From the NCBI RefSeq assembly GCF_024679245.1, contig NC_090173.1, positions 29,023,160-29,087,159 of the forward strand: a DNA stretch of 64,000 nucleotides. Reading direction: 5' to 3'. Below the pieces are notes generated by a model. The model searched no databases, was not told the DNA's origin, and was given only the letters and a program-made list of their open reading frames with translations. Position 1 is the stretch's first letter; the number at the start of each line of letters is the position of its first letter. The stretch comes from Pseudorasbora parva. Taxonomy: Eukaryota > Chordata > Actinopteri > Cypriniformes > Gobionidae. A program made the translations under genes and the position numbers. Shown here one piece after another: positions 40,855 through 54,136 of this stretch.

Positions 40855-41536
40855 GGTTAGGAATGATTTCGCACCTCAGCTAATGATTTTTGCATGTAGC
40901 TGTTAGCATGTAAACATATCAAGGGAAAGCGACTGACAGTTTGATTATTTGAATTACTGTATTTCCACATCATGCTATTAAATACTTTTTAGTCTTCTAC
41001 TTCCACCTATTATCCTATTCTGTGTATTTTGACAGTCAGAAGTACTTAACGTACTAGAAGCTAGTTTTGAGATTACGAGGTCGTTCAGTTTTGACTTTTT
41101 ATATGTGTATGAAATTACTCATCGGTTTTGTATTGAATTGTGTTTGCTGTTCCTCAAATTTAAATAATTACTACGAGGTTACTGTAACTGATACCTGGTC
41201 AGTGGCAATACGCTATGTATATTTGTTCAATATAATATTTTCATGTACTTATAATGGCTAAACTTTACAATTGACAACATTTGAGTTGACCGTAAACAGA
41301 AAGTAGCATGTTTAATATTATCACATTTCTCCTGAGAGTTGCTACTTCACTTGTAGTGAGATGATTTTAAACAAATAGCTTAAAGCTTTTAAAGCAAGTT
41401 ATATATAGCCATGTCTCAGTCCATGAATCTATTAACACGTAATGGATGGATCAATGAAATTAATGTTTTTTAAACTGAGATGTATGTGGTTAAGCACTGC
41501 TGAATTGTTCATCTTAATTTGTTCTTTTAGGTGTGA

Positions 41537-43849
41537 ATGACCGACGTGGTGTCTACCACCGCCCTCAGTGAAATAAAGCTCCGCCTGCTCTGCCACGATG
41601 ACATAGAGAGAATAAAAGTGCTCTGTGGAGAGTGGTTCCCCATTGAGTGAGTGCTTGAACCAAAAGAATCCTTCTTTACGGGTCAAGTACGACACTTAAC
41701 ACACTGTTATTTGTTTGTGTTTTAGGTATCCAGACTCATGGTACCATGACATCACATCAAATAAGAAGTTCTTCTCTCTGGCTGCCACCTATAGAGGTGG
41801 AATTGTTGGGATGATTGTGGCAGAAATAAAAAGCAGAACGAAAGTTCACAAAGAGGTATGAAATAGTTAACCCTGGGTCATTCTAAACCGTTTCACACAA
41901 GTCAATGAAATAAAGCAAAAGACTGGAGCTGGATCTTATCATCAGCTCATTTCAAGATCAAAGACCGCAATTTGAGAAAGAGCGACCTAAGTACCAGTAA
42001 GATAATTTAGTCTCATTAGATTTAATGAAGATGATTGTGCTTTTGAGCATCTAAGACTTTGCTTTCAGTTTTCCTTGCAGCCGTTTGCGTGTTGGCTTGC
42101 TTTAGCTACTCATTTGCGGCAACGCGTGTAGCAGTAGTGCGTCATATCTGACTACAATGTATATTGGCAACGTGCTTACACACATTTATTTTTTAAGAAT
42201 TTGCCAGGAGTAAAATTTACATATGTGGTTTAAACAACTAGATACTGTCTTTTCACAATCTAATAGATCTGGTAAGAGAAAACAAATGAAGTGACCAGGT
42301 ATAAAAAGGCCATAACTCTCCCAGCTGCACTGCTGCTGCTGGACACTAAACACAGACCGTACTACTGCTTGATTTGAAGGCCTGTTGCCCTGTTGATTAC
42401 AATAGATAGGCCTAAAAATTTTGTTTATTGTGTTTGACTGTTCGTATTTACATTTAAAAAGCAGACAGAAAAGTAACTTAAGTTACTTTCCCTAGTAACT
42501 AATTAGTTTTGATATACAGTAATTGGTAAAGTAATTCAATTACTTAAAAGAAGTAACAGTAACTAATTACTAATTTTCAGTAACTTGCCCAACATTGGAA
42601 TTCAGACTATAAAGGTATGAATGAAACGGTCTGTTCTTCACTGAAATTGTTGTGTTTTCTGTCAGCATTTGACATTTTCCCTTTCAATCAATGAATTTGC
42701 TGTTTATATACTATGTGCATTGTTTCCTTGAATGTCCAAAGCATGCAAATATGAGTATGCAATTGGTTGTCTGTTACTAAGCGTCTAGCTGTGACATTTT
42801 AACACATTAACACTGTAAAAGTATAGGGTTTCATAATCCAGAGTTAAAAGCGGTGTTTAGAATGATGATGATAACCTGGGGTTAAGCTCAGTGTGAAAAG
42901 CCCTAATGGTCATATATTTATCAGAATAAAATAATATAACACTATTATGGTTTTATGCTTCTATGAAAACATAGCAGAAGTTTGTTTATGGTGTTTTATT
43001 ATATGAATAATAAATGTTTAATAATAAGAGCGTTTATGTAGGATCATAATTAAAGCCTTTTATAGCAGGTGATTAATTAGGTTACAGACTAAATAAAGAC
43101 CTTCATTAGAGAGGATTTTGCTTTTTCATTGTACAGTTATGTCTTCTACTAAAGTTTGCAGTCACTGGCGGTTATCACAAGTGCTTATATATATTACATT
43201 GTGTTCCAAATTATGCAAGTGACTTATCAGTAGGATTTCAGCGCAATAAACACTCAGATTTTATTTCTCAAAGAGAGTTTCATTTATCCATATCTTTTTA
43301 GATAACGTATTTTAAAAATAATCTTGGGAGCTAACTGCCAGTCTGTATGAAAAGGTTTAGTTTTAACACAACATCAGTTGTTTTCATGCCTTTTGCATAT
43401 AATACATTTTGCGCCATTTGATGCTTTTCATCTTCAGACAGGTCATTTTTCCTCCTCATATTGCATGAGAACTGATTAATAATGTGGAACAACATCTTTT
43501 AGTAGGGTTTCCATTTACCTAAGTAGACCTGGCAAGCTATTTAACAATTCTGTCTGAGATTGATACCAGTTATCTAAAAAGATATGGATAAATAAAACAA
43601 ACAAGCTTTCTTTGAAAAATTAAAATCTGAAAGTTTATTGTTCTGAAATTTTACTGATATGATGCTTGAATAACAATTTGGAACACGGTGTATATAAGTT
43701 AAATATTATTGTTTGTTTGGTTTTAATGAACAATAGAAAGCTTACTTGAATGCTTCTCCACAGACTTTAGTTTAGATAAAATAGAATAAACACTTTAATG
43801 TAATGTCATTTATTCGTACAATAATGGTAATCAATTATTGCAATAAAAA

Positions 43850-43908
<59 letters not shown>

Positions 43909-45657
43909 GTGTTTTTCTTCTGTAGTGTTCATACTTCTTAAGTATGCATAACACAAAATGTTACTCGGGTGTTGTGTTCTGAATATGAAAAATAATATAT
44001 TATTTTTTACATTTTGATACTTTTTTAAAAGTTTGGACTCACTTTATTCGGTTTGGATTTTTTGAAGGATCAAAAGTGACATTAAAAGACATTTATTATT
44101 TAAAAAAAATATTATTATTCACTTTTTTTTACATTCAGCAGCACAGTTCGTTTTTAACCAATAATAATGGAGATAAATTACTAAAATAAATGACATTTTT
44201 AAATATATTAAAATAGAAAAATGTTATTTTAAATTTTAATAATGTTTCACAGTTTCACTCATTTTACTATATAACTTTACCAACCGCTTAAAATATATCT
44301 TAACACCCTCAATATGTTTTAGTAACAACAAAATGAAATCATAATTTTTTGTTATTCCAGTATATTGTCCCTGTGTTACTACCTCGGCATATATTTCTCC
44401 CCATCAGGATGGAGACATCTTGGCCTCCAGCTTTCCTGTTGACACTCAAGTTGCGTACATCCTGAGTTTAGGAGTCGTGAAAGAGTTTCGCAAGCATGGG
44501 ATAGGTGAGAGGTGACGTTTGTTTGCTGTTGATTAAGGATATGTCTGCCATGACATGTGCTTCCCATCATAAAACCTGGGCTGTAGAGTTTATAAGGTCA
44601 CTCATGTCTCTTTCTCTCTCTCTCTCTGCAGGTTCTTTGTTGCTGGACAGTTTAAAGGAGCACATCTCCACCACGGCACAGGACCATTGTAAAGCCATCT
44701 ACCTGCATGTGCTCACCACCAATAACACTGCCATTTACTTCTATGAGAACAGAGACTTTAAACAACACCACTATTTACCATATTATTACTCTATACGAGG
44801 AGTGCTGAAGGATGGCTTCACCTACGTCCTCTACATCAATGGTGGACATCCTCCATGGACTATCTTATATCCTTTTCTTTATCTCACCTATTTGTGTTCG
44901 TGTGTCGCATTCGTCTGTGAGTGGGAATACTCAAGGCGATTGGTAATTAGAGCCACATATTATGTTGGTTGCTGATAAAAAATTTATTATTAATAATAAT
45001 ATTTTTTTAAAACCCCATTAAATGTTTTTTTTTTCCAATACAGAGTATAATTTGTAAATAAAAACTGTCCTTTTAACAAAGATCTATCACAGTTTCCACA
45101 AAAATATTAAGAAACACACCTGTTTTCAGCATCGATAATAACAAGGAATATTTCTTGAGAATCAAATAATCATATTATAATGATTTTCTGAAGGATCATG
45201 TAACACTGAAGACTGCAGTAATGATGCAAATAATTCAGAGTTCACAGGAATAAATAACAATTTAAAATATATTCAAAAAGAAAACAGTCACTTTTCACAA
45301 TATTATACAATATTACACAATAATAATAATATATTATTTTTAGATAAATGCAGTCTTGGTGAGCATAAGATACTTTTGCCAAACATAAACAGTAAAAATG
45401 TAACCTCCAAAAACACAACATGGGTCACTTGATATACTAGTTTAATGAATTTGAACTATAAATGACTGGTAGAAAAAGTGTTCCTTGACTCGCTCAGCAC
45501 TGATTATATTCATCATATAGGTTCGGCACTGGCCAGTCTGAGCCCCTGCTCCATTCCTCAGAGAATTTACCGGCAAGCACAGAATCTCCTGCGCAGCTTT
45601 CTGCCATGGTCTGGCATCTCTTCCAAGAGTGGCATTGAGTACAGCAGAACCATGTGA
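41537..45657 (+). CDS. naa60: N-alpha-acetyltransferase 60 (Golgi NatF), 5 coding exons
   Basis: Coding exons are 41537-41646, 41726-41855, 44408-44504, 44632-44866 and 45501-45657. Phases fit and the product is 242 aa, the length of human NAA60. NatF acetylates N-termini of transmembrane proteins facing the cytosol (Met-Lys, Met-Leu and similar) and also lysines of histone H4 in vitro. The GNAT fold covers residues 10-185: LRLLCHDDIERIKVLCGEWF, FFSLAATYRGGIVGMIV, the acetyl-CoA loop RKHGIG (108-113), and TNNTAIYFYENRDF. Tyr97 and His138, the catalytic pair known from human NAA60, are at the same positions here. The C-terminal tail DYIHHIGSALASLSP is the amphipathic membrane-anchoring region. 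The last intron has AT-AC borders of U12 type; three others are GT-AG. Strong conservation makes the call secure. Confidence 0.96.
42440..42600. repeat. Repeat end rich in AGTAACT motifs
   Basis: Tandem-like AGTAACTAATTA motifs ending GTAACTTGCCCAACATTGG. The complement of the last part resembles the GTTGGGGAAAGTTACTTT end at 26189-26205. Probably one end of a fish hAT-type element; the other end was not found. Confidence 0.45.
43197..43690. mobile_element. Internally deleted Tc1-like element in naa60 intron 2
   Basis: It is flanked by TA (43195-43196 and 43691-43692). The left end, CATTGTGTTCCAAATTATGC, matches the complement of the right end (AATTTGGAACACGGTG). A second inverted pair, TCCATATCTTTTTAGATAAC and GTTATCTAAAAAGATATGGA, lies further in. 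At 494 bp there is no transposase. Confidence 0.75.
43852..43913. repeat. (GT)n microsatellite
   Basis: About 31 GT units with one T interruption, in naa60 intron 2. Confidence 0.95.
44867..45500 (+). other. naa60: U12-type AT-AC intron of naa60
   Basis: The intron begins ATATCCTTTT, the textbook U12 AT-AC donor, and ends CAGCAC. A perfect U12 branch motif, TTCCTTGAC, lies at 45481-45489 with the branch A at 45488, 12 nt from the 3' end. The borders are set by the protein: exon 4 ends in phase 2 after PPWTI, and exon 5 resumes with DYIHHIGSAL, as in vertebrate NAA60. No GT-AG pair gives that junction without frameshift or lost residues. It would need the minor spliceosome. Confidence 0.88.
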
Positions 45658-46465
45658 GGATTGTGAGGTCAGATTGTGCGTGGTAAGCCTGACTCATCTA
45701 CCTCTTATGAGATCACCTCTTTCCACTCGTAAATGTATCATTCTTTTTTTTCTATGCAGTAATGATGTCTTATTTATCAGGTGGAAGAGATTGATTTGTT
45801 TGGGTCACATCAGATGCCTGGGTTGCTGACGACTGATAACGACACTCTGGTCTGGAGCAGTGTATTATAGTTGTACATTTTTTATATATATACATATATA
45901 TACTTTAATATATGCATTGTCATTAGTAGACTGCCCTTTTACTTCATGCCTGTAATTCTGCTGCTGTCTAGAAATATTATATTATTAATCCAGATTTTTA
46001 ATATAAATAGATTTTTTTATTTGTGCCTGTTCTATATAGATGATTTTAGGGTTTGATGGTAGAAGTATGCATACTTTTTCATTTAGTCATTTTAATCCAT
46101 GTCAAGCTCTAGTGTTTTTTTTTGTGCAGGAACACCTTGACATTAAGCATGTATTTCAGCCCCAGTTTTAGGTTTGATATTTTATTTTATTTTTTTAAAT
46201 AACATTTGCACAGAGGCTATGAATGTAGTGTTGCTGTGAAGGGGAAAATGCCACAGTTACAGAAAACCCTCCATCTCACCAAATGTGTATTGTTAATGTC
46301 AAATGCTAATGTGAAAACTCTTTAAATTCAGTAAATCTGAATTTAGCTAGAATATTACATCCTGCCATTCCATGCAGTGTTCTTTGTCCTTTTAAACGGG
46401 AAATGAATGTAGTGGGGGAGAAATGTTTGAATTTCAGTTTCTGTGAATCAGGGATTTACACACAA

Positions 46466-46471
46466 AATAAA
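46466..46471 (+). promoter_or_regulatory. naa60: Candidate poly(A) signal of naa60
   Basis: AATAAA about 0.8 kb past the stop codon. Other A-rich candidates lie near 47200, so the 3' UTR end is uncertain. Confidence 0.35.
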
Positions 46472-47339
46472 CATATTTAAGAAAAATTCTCCTGCGTTAC
46501 ACAATATCAAAGATAGTATTTATCTGTGTTGGACTATCCATTCATGTCTTTGTTGAAACACACTGATGTATCGGTGAAGGACGTTCACTGAGAAGCATTT
46601 CTGTGAAATTACAAGAGGATCCTTACGGAAACTGTATCATGTTATTTGGTCGTCATGCATTTGGAAAACATGTTTCTTCCATTTTCTGATCTGTATAAAC
46701 ACTGTTTCTTGCGAAATATTGAGTTACAAAAAGCATGTATGAATAGGTATCAATATAGGTAATAGAACCACTATCACCTTGTGCTTCTGAGTGTGATATT
46801 GTGTGTAAATATCCTACAGTTAATCTCCGGTCTGTTTTTAATGTTGCATTCTTGTGAATTGGTACATTGTTGTGTTTTACATTTCATTGTATAACGTTTA
46901 AATTATGTAGGTAGTAAGAACTGAAATATACTCTTATGGTAAACGTAAAACATACATTTTAACCGCAGGGTGGTCAACGCGGAGGTGAAATGAATTAAAG
47001 CTGCAACTGAATATTTTCTAATTGTGAAGCACCCTCTAGTGTTGACTGAGAGGACTGTCGATCAGTGGAGATTTTTAATTTGTATACAAATATTTGTTTT
47101 ATTGCTCTTATCCGTTTGCATCCCTCCATTTGTCCCCTTTTCACTTATCAATTTATTCATGCATTATTAGCATTCTGAAATGAACTACAGGTAAGAGCGA
47201 AATAAAAAATAAGATTGTGCAACCGTTTGTTTGAATGTTCTTTTTTTTGTTTACGTTTCAGACTGGATATTTGAGGTTTTACGGTAATTGTTATTAATGA
47301 TGTAATTTTGAATGGGATCGGTTTAGTCACGCCTCTTTG

Positions 47340-47471
47340 GACCCCCATTCACAGTCAGAGTTGACCAGTGAACGATAAGCAACAACTACTTTGTTTCGTG
47401 GCTGTTTTTCGTTAGTCACTGCCTCCAACAACCCACGGTTGTTTTCTTTGGCTCTCGCACATTTGCAAACG
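47340..47471 (+). other. Possible non-coding first exon of an unknown gene
   Basis: A GC-richer stretch of 5'-UTR-like texture ends in AACG|GTGAGT, an excellent donor, at 47471/47472. No ATG-led frame fits. It could be an untranslated first exon of a gene whose body lies downstream, or a chance donor. No matching downstream exon was found. Confidence 0.25.
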
Positions 47472-47474
47472 GTG

Positions 47475-48922
47475 AGTAATGTTGTGATTCTTTTTGGAAA
47501 GATTACATCCAAACAAAGTGACTTTATATGAAAGTGAAAGAAATGCGACTTCTGCATGCTCGTGAATTATTCGAGATAATGAGTTTTTAACGATAGGTGA
47601 TTTCTGTTCTGTGGATGACTCTTGTTTAAATCGGTCTAAGCTGACTATAATCTGTTGCATCTTTGCTCGGTAATTTGTATGATTCTACGCTCACATTGAA
47701 TGTTTTTGGGGGATAACTTTTAAAGGTATCAAATATGAGCCTTTGTAGGAAGTTGGAATACGTTCAGAGAGACTAGTTGAGCTGGTGAAGGGAGGGGTCA
47801 AAACGCAGCTCGTCGAAGTAAGGTTACTAGTAAACATGTGCCACAATTCTAGGAAATACACACGAAAGATGCGCGCTACCCTGATACACTTGACTTCAGA
47901 GTTTTTTGTTGTTGTTGTTGTTTTTTCTGAATCTCAGATCTTCACACTATTGCAGAAATCCTGTTCACATCAGATGACAGTGAAAAACAGATCCCCTCTT
48001 TTTGTTTTACTTGGACAAATAACAATCTAGCATTGTGTTCCATGTTGAAGATTTACTTTTTTCTGGTATATTGTATATTTTCCACCCCAAGATATCATAC
48101 ATGTACCCCCCCCCCCCCCCCCCCTTTTTTTTGTGTGAGAAACAAGATACATTTGAATTGTGAATGGTGTTTTTGGTGCACTTACATTAAAGGAGGATTA
48201 TGTTTCAAAACAATGCAAAAGCAACACAAGCAAGTATGAAACTAGTGGTTCATACAACTTGTGCCTATGTTGGGGTTTTTCAAACTGGGATCCCAGAAAG
48301 TTCTAAGAACATTTATTTCTCCTTTTTGCCGTACACATACGGAATTGTTTGCTTTATATCTTTCTAGTGACTTTTTCTCACTTAAGTCCCTTTAATCTTG
48401 CTCACTGGGGATGTAAGGCGGTATTATTGATGTGGTAAGTAAGCTGCATGCTTACATTTATTGTGAAAGTTGCTTATACAAATTTTAATTGAAAACATTC
48501 TTCTTCAGGTGTATATACATTAAACATTATGTTTAGCCAATTTACATTAGGAAACAATATGTTGTATTTGTGTCACACTTACTATTTATCTAACAGTTTA
48601 AAAAAAATATACAAATATACAGATGAATTTTAGGAAGGGGTCCCTCATAAAAGGTTTATCATATGTGGGGGTCCTTGGCATCATAAAGCTTAAAAACCCC
48701 TGCCCCGGCTATATCACAATATTCCGAATTATCACAATGACTTGACATATAGTGCACAAATCAAAACTATTTTTTATATAATATTATTAGGCATTCAAGG
48801 CAAGTCGAGAAGATTGTAATTACGTGTTGAATGCACAAGGATGACACCACAAAGTTGTAATTACACAATGAATTTAGAATCTGTATTTAATGTAGAATAT
48901 GGAAACACTTTTTTTTTTAATT
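47475..48922. other. Intergenic, no gene recognised
   Basis: Contains a (GTT)n stretch near 47905 and a C19/T8 run (48106-48132). No coding or mobile feature can be supported. Confidence 0.4.
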
Positions 48923-49334
48923 AAAACTACACTGTGTGATATTTTCCCCCATCTAGTCGTGAAGTAGTAGTTTCTGTTCCTCTCAATTCTAATTTTGTTT
49001 CAACTCCTACGGTGGCCGATTAAGTCCAAGATTGACATGGAAATCCCCCTCTTCACATTCGACACGGTGCCATTGAGTGTTAAAACGCGAAAGGCGAAGC
49101 TTGAATTTATGGTTATGTTCCTCTTTGGCTAATGTACTTTCAAGATGGAGGGGCAACATGGCGACCGGCATTCGAACCCCTGACCCGTATGTATTTTCAA
49201 CAGCATATTATAAACTTACGAGAATACTTTATTACTTGAAAGAAGTAATATACATTAATAAGCACATATATTTTTGAAAGAACTAAGTGTTTTTAGCTAA
49301 GAATAAACTAAAAAAGTTACACAGTGTAGCTTTA
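48923..49334. repeat. MITE with CTACACTGTGT ends
   Basis: The left AAACTACACTGTGTGATATTTT and right AAAAGTTACACAGTGTAGCTTT are inverted copies about 410 bp apart. The interior is non-coding. The flanks are TTAA/TTTAA-like, so the exact target duplication is ambiguous. Confidence 0.65.
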
Positions 49335-49626
49335 ATGAAATTAGTATTTTTAATCCACAATAAATCTAGCTAAGTTTTTAAAAGACAATAGTATTGTAAA
49401 TTGCGGTGGAAGTATGGATTTAGTTTACAGCACCTTCATAAAATGAATAAAACTGTGGTGTCAGTCAGGAGTTAGTAACCAATAAAGCACATCAGATAGG
49501 AGTAGTGAACTTACTTCATCCATTTTGTTTACACTTCACTTCCTCACATTACATCATTACACAACACTTTTCCAATTAGTCACAACACAATTTCACATGA
49601 TATTTTCCCCTTCAGAGCCACATCGA
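49335..49626. other. Intergenic spacer
   Basis: No feature seen. Confidence 0.4.
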
Positions 49627-50108
49627 CAACAGACTAGGCCTGCACGATTCTGGGAAAAATATGAATCACATTTTTTTTTTAGCTTAGAATTGATATCATG
49701 ATTCTCTGCAACAATTTTTTCCGCGTGAAGTGTAATGTTTATTGCACACATAAATCATGACAAAACAAATTGGAAGTACCAAAAATATTTGTTTTGGCAC
49801 ATAGAACATTGCACATCACCACTTGCCACAAAATGTTTTTAATCAAATAGTCCTAGTTATTGTTTTTGATCCATGTAACCTTAATAAATAAGGTTGACTC
49901 AAAAACGTCTACCTTGTATACATTTTTAAATATTGTTAAAGGCAGTCAGTAATGAAATAAGAACAAATAATAGAAATATGAGAAGCAGCACAAATAAATA
50001 CAACAGAGCAAACAAAGGAACAAATGGGTTCTTTATGAGAACGCAGGGGAACAGGGTAAATCGAGATCAGGATTTTATAATGATTTATTGTGCAGGCCTA
50101 CAACAGAC
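49627..50108. mobile_element. Non-autonomous hAT element with perfect 8-bp target duplication
   Basis: The element is 49635-50100, starting TAGGCCTGCACGATT and ending TTGTGCAGGCCTA. It is flanked by CAACAGAC at 49627-49634 and 50101-50108. At 466 bp it has no transposase. The ends differ from the hAT element at 3528-5543 (TAGGGCTGTAACG), so this is another family. Confidence 0.85.
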
Positions 50109-52130
50109 ACATCCACACACATCCAGAAAAGCACATCAGATCTAAGTAAGATAACCAACTAGGCTTCTGGGGCCGTATTCACAAAACATCTTAAGGCTAA
50201 AAGTAGCTCCTAACTTGCTGATTTAGGAGAAACTCTAAATGTTTGTTCTAAGAGTATTTCACAAAGCCATTTAGCACTAAAACTAGCTCTTAAATCCATG
50301 AAACGCTAGTCGTCAAGAGGGCTCCTGTCACTAAGACCAAATCACAAACAATCCTAATGGCTGTTGCCGCAATCTGACCAAAGACAGTACACAGCACTGA
50401 GGCAATAGTGATACTTAATGTATTTTTAATTTAAAAAAAGTCAGATTACCTGTGGTAATTGTTTTACGAGTTCACACTTGAAATGATTGAATAAAGTAAA
50501 ACAATATTACCATATTTGACGTGCTGTCTGAATCGATCTAGGGCTCCAAGCTTATAATTTATCCCAATCCCAGAGTTCTGGCCCGTATCACAGGCCGAGA
50601 GTGAGGAACGGGGTGAGAGGGATGGAGAAAACTGTGGAGGTGACTAACGTTAGGTGAGTCGGCTCTCGGCTGTGCGCATATATCTCCTCTCACACTGATT
50701 AGATAGACAGTTTAAATGTGCTCCTCACAAACTTTGTTTATAAAACATAATTTTGGCTTGAATGCTACATTCTCTCGAGATGTAGACATGTAATAGGTGG
50801 ACAATTAGTGGAACATACTAGTTTAGTGTACACTTTGCCTACTTTTTAAATGAAACCTCGTTCAACAAAATATTTCTATAATTAAATCACTGACTCGGTT
50901 GTTGGTGTATTTATGCGCCAATTTTGCTAAGAGCGGATAGCGTGTTTCATTGTTTCTCCACCATGCTAGTGGATTAGCCGTAGAGTCAATTGGTTGATCT
51001 TGGAGATAGCGGGTTAACTCCGTGTCAGCGCGCGCTCTGATCGGTATAGGGGCAGAAATTTCAGACCTCTGTTTATTAAGATGATGGTCTCCAAGATTTC
51101 TCAGACCTCTCCCGAATCATCTCCAGCAGTAGCAGCCTCCGAAGCACCACTAACTCCGTCTCCGTTTCCCTCGTCAGCTGATACAATTTCCCCCCGGAGT
51201 GCATCCTTTTTCTTTTCTTTTTTTATGTTTGTAAAAAAAAATATTTTAATAATACGGTTTTGGCGGTTATGGAGTTCTTATGACGGTGTTTAACTACACT
51301 CCTGATCTTAAGACCAGGGGATGCATTGCAAGTTTTACACATTTCGCACTTGTGGATCATAACCGGGTTGTAAGCGCTGCTTCCAAATGCCAAAAGAAGA
51401 AACAGGAGCAAGAGACAAAAAATAGAGAGTAGGCAATTTATTGAAAACTGCATTTAAACTCAAACAGGCCGTTCATCAGTTCATTAGGCAAATTAGTCCG
51501 GTGATGTAGGACTGCGCGCGACTGCTCCTCCAAATCAGTGAAGGACAGTAATCATTTTTAAGTGTACCGATTGAAAGATTTAGTGAACTGTTTACATGAG
51601 ACGTTATCTAAACCGATCTGGTGTTTACATGTGATGACTTTCAATCGCAATCATTTTGTCACATACAGTTTGTCTGCCGCACCAAAAATGTCAACGCTGT
51701 TTTCTCCAGCAGCTGGAGTGTGTTAACTGTAGCCATAGCAACTCTTAACGGCCACCAGGACTATTACAGTATCAGCAAGACTGATATTTACTGAACGCGG
51801 AACGAACCTCGCAAAAGACTTTTAAAAATGCCGGTTGAACTAAAATGCTGCGTGAGCTCAACCAATCAGCATGTTCAGCGCCCAAGTCCCGCCCTCGAAA
51901 GTTCCTCAACTTTGAAAAAGTACTACCTCGCGAGCAGGGCCGTTTGGAGGGGGAAATATTTACCCGGAACTTCATTTAGACCCTGGTTCCTGCGGTCTAA
52001 ACACACGAAGTACCACCCAAAGTTCCTAGTTCCTGGGTAATGTTCCTGTGGTGGAAACGGGGCTTTGGTCAAGAAGAGCACCTCAATCATTTCCTGCTGA
52101 TATTGAGAATTTAAACCGCAACCCTCCGGG
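50109..52130. other. Intergenic, probable repeat DNA, unclassified
   Basis: Begins with GGGGCCGTATTCACAAAAC (50170), a phrase typical of fish DNA-transposon ends, but no inverted partner was found. Around 51560-52065 a stretch ends GTTCCTGTGGTGGAAACGGGG, like a MITE end, also without a clear partner. The frame 51081-51293 is Ser/Pro-rich then Phe-rich and looks like chance. Confidence 0.35.
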
Positions 52131-52562
52131 TTACCAGTTTGACTCTCTAACCATTAGACCATGACTGCCCTGTTGTCTTTGAAGAACAGTCGTGTCAGTT
52201 GGAGGGTGCACAGGAGCAGATAGCAAAATAGACAGCCTTGTGCCTATCTGCCTGCCATAGAAGAGCTGAAAGGGTGAAGAACCAGTTGTGGCATGTGAAG
52301 TGGCACAGTAAACCTGCAAGAAGTCAGTTACCACAGGTTTCAATGGCTGATGTTGCTGGATGGCCAGCACACTATTAAACCTCTCTACAACACCGTTAGC
52401 TGCCGGATAGTAGAGAGAGGAATGATGGTGACAGGGATTGCTTCCAGAAAAGCAGCAAAAGAAGCAGATTGGATTTCCATGGTGGAAACTGATGATTGCC
52501 AAATGGCCTAACTATATACACAGCCACTTTCTGCCATGGTCTATCTGGCAGTGGCACCAGCT

Positions 52563-53421
52563 TTAAGCCTAGTTCACACTGTCCGTTTTTTGCCCCGATT
52601 TTGAGTCGTCGACAGGTTTTGTGAAATCGCCGACAAATGCCCGAGATCACAGGCAAATCGGTGCTCGTGCACGCGAGTGACAATCACGCAGTGTGAATGA
52701 TCAAAGACGCGATCAGAGAGAATCGCCGACGCCTGTGAGATATTTGGCATGCTTAATATCTGGACCTGTCGACGATTGAAACTCCTGCTGTGTGAACAGC
52801 GTTCTGACTGAAAATTACACCGACAGCCAATGAGAGAGTGAGATACAGGGCAGCAGGAGGTTCAGGGAGGAGTTATAAAGCAGAATTTCAGTATTTTAAT
52901 AGATATATTTACAATTCTATCAAACAGAAACAAAGGCCAAACATTTGCACATCCAGCCATAGCAGCAGCACATTAAATAATTATTTATTTACCTCAAACT
53001 GTCTTTGCAGAACAAAATCCTGGCTCCCTCTGTCTCTCCAACAATCTTCCGCCATAATCTTTTTTCTTTTTCTCCACAAATCAGCGCACATACAATTTGA
53101 AGCAAACTTTGTGCAGTTTATCATTTTTAATAACAATTCCAAGTCTCGCGCGAGAACTCCGGTCTGACGCACGTGTGATCTCGCGTTGTTTACTTGTCAC
53201 ATCGCACGTGTGTTTGGGAAACGTAGTTTGCACACCGGAGAGCGAGAGAGTTGTCGGCGATTCTTCCTCTTGATCAGTCATGCAGTGTGAACTCCTCTGT
53301 CATCAAACCATCGCGCAGTGTGAACATAGCAGTGACTGAATGATACCCCAGATAGTCATGCAGTGTGAATAGAGCAGTGACCCGACGAGTTTGAAAATCG
53401 TGCAGTCTGAACTAGGCTTTA
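52563..53421. repeat. Harbinger-type MITE with TTA target duplication
   Basis: The element is 52566-53418: AGCCTAGTTCACACTG at the left, CAGTCTGAACTAGGCT at the right, TTA on each side. Sub-terminal motifs such as GCAGTGTGAA recur several times near the right end. It interrupts the integrase region of the gypsy fragment, so it is younger than that copy. Open frames inside it are not transposase-like. Confidence 0.8.
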
Positions 53422-54136
53422 GAGGAGCAGGATGTGACATGACGGTTGTTGACATACATGGAAAGACCTGACAGCATAATGAATCTGAGGATCCATACCA
53501 TGCCACCAATGGACGTCAGAATTGTTTGGTTCTTACATCTCCCTGATGTCCTCTATGCGCTATGGAGGCCTACACAGATTGAAGAGCAGCAGGTTTCAAT
53601 CAGATGTGAGCCTCAGAAGACAAAGTTGTCCTTAACAGAGTTCCAGTCAAAGTTTATAGTATGGCAAAAACTCAGCATCCAGTCTCTTGGGTCATGACTC
53701 ATGAGGTTTGGTTAGGTAGGGCAGGAAGCACATGCAACATCAACAAGGCAACAGAAAAGCAACATACACCTCATCAACATCATCAATAGGAGATGGAGCA
53801 ACAGTATTATCTGCAGGAGAAGCAGGTAAGGGCAAAAAGGATCGGTGATCTGCAGGGGAATTTTTAATTGCTTTTACGCCTTTATTCTTCAGAAAGAAGA
53901 CTCTCCACTGAAATGGTATGACCTAAGATCAGCATAGCTTTTCTTTATTGAGATGCAGGCCAGCAGCTTCTAGTGGAAGATATAGCGCTCTAAGGCCTAT
54001 ACTTGTCACATCTGTGGATGGAAATGTTGTCCAGGTAATTTTCAACCCCTATCAAGCCAGACAAGAATGAAGGTCATCATCTTAAATGGCACAGGTTCTC
54101 TGAAGCTAGCCTGCAACACAGGCAGAAAAAAAGGCA

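Noticed and set aside
51081..51293. Ser/Pro-rich 70-aa frame, possibly a transposon-encoded DNA-binding protein
   Set aside because: No recognisable motif, and the second half is low-complexity Phe.
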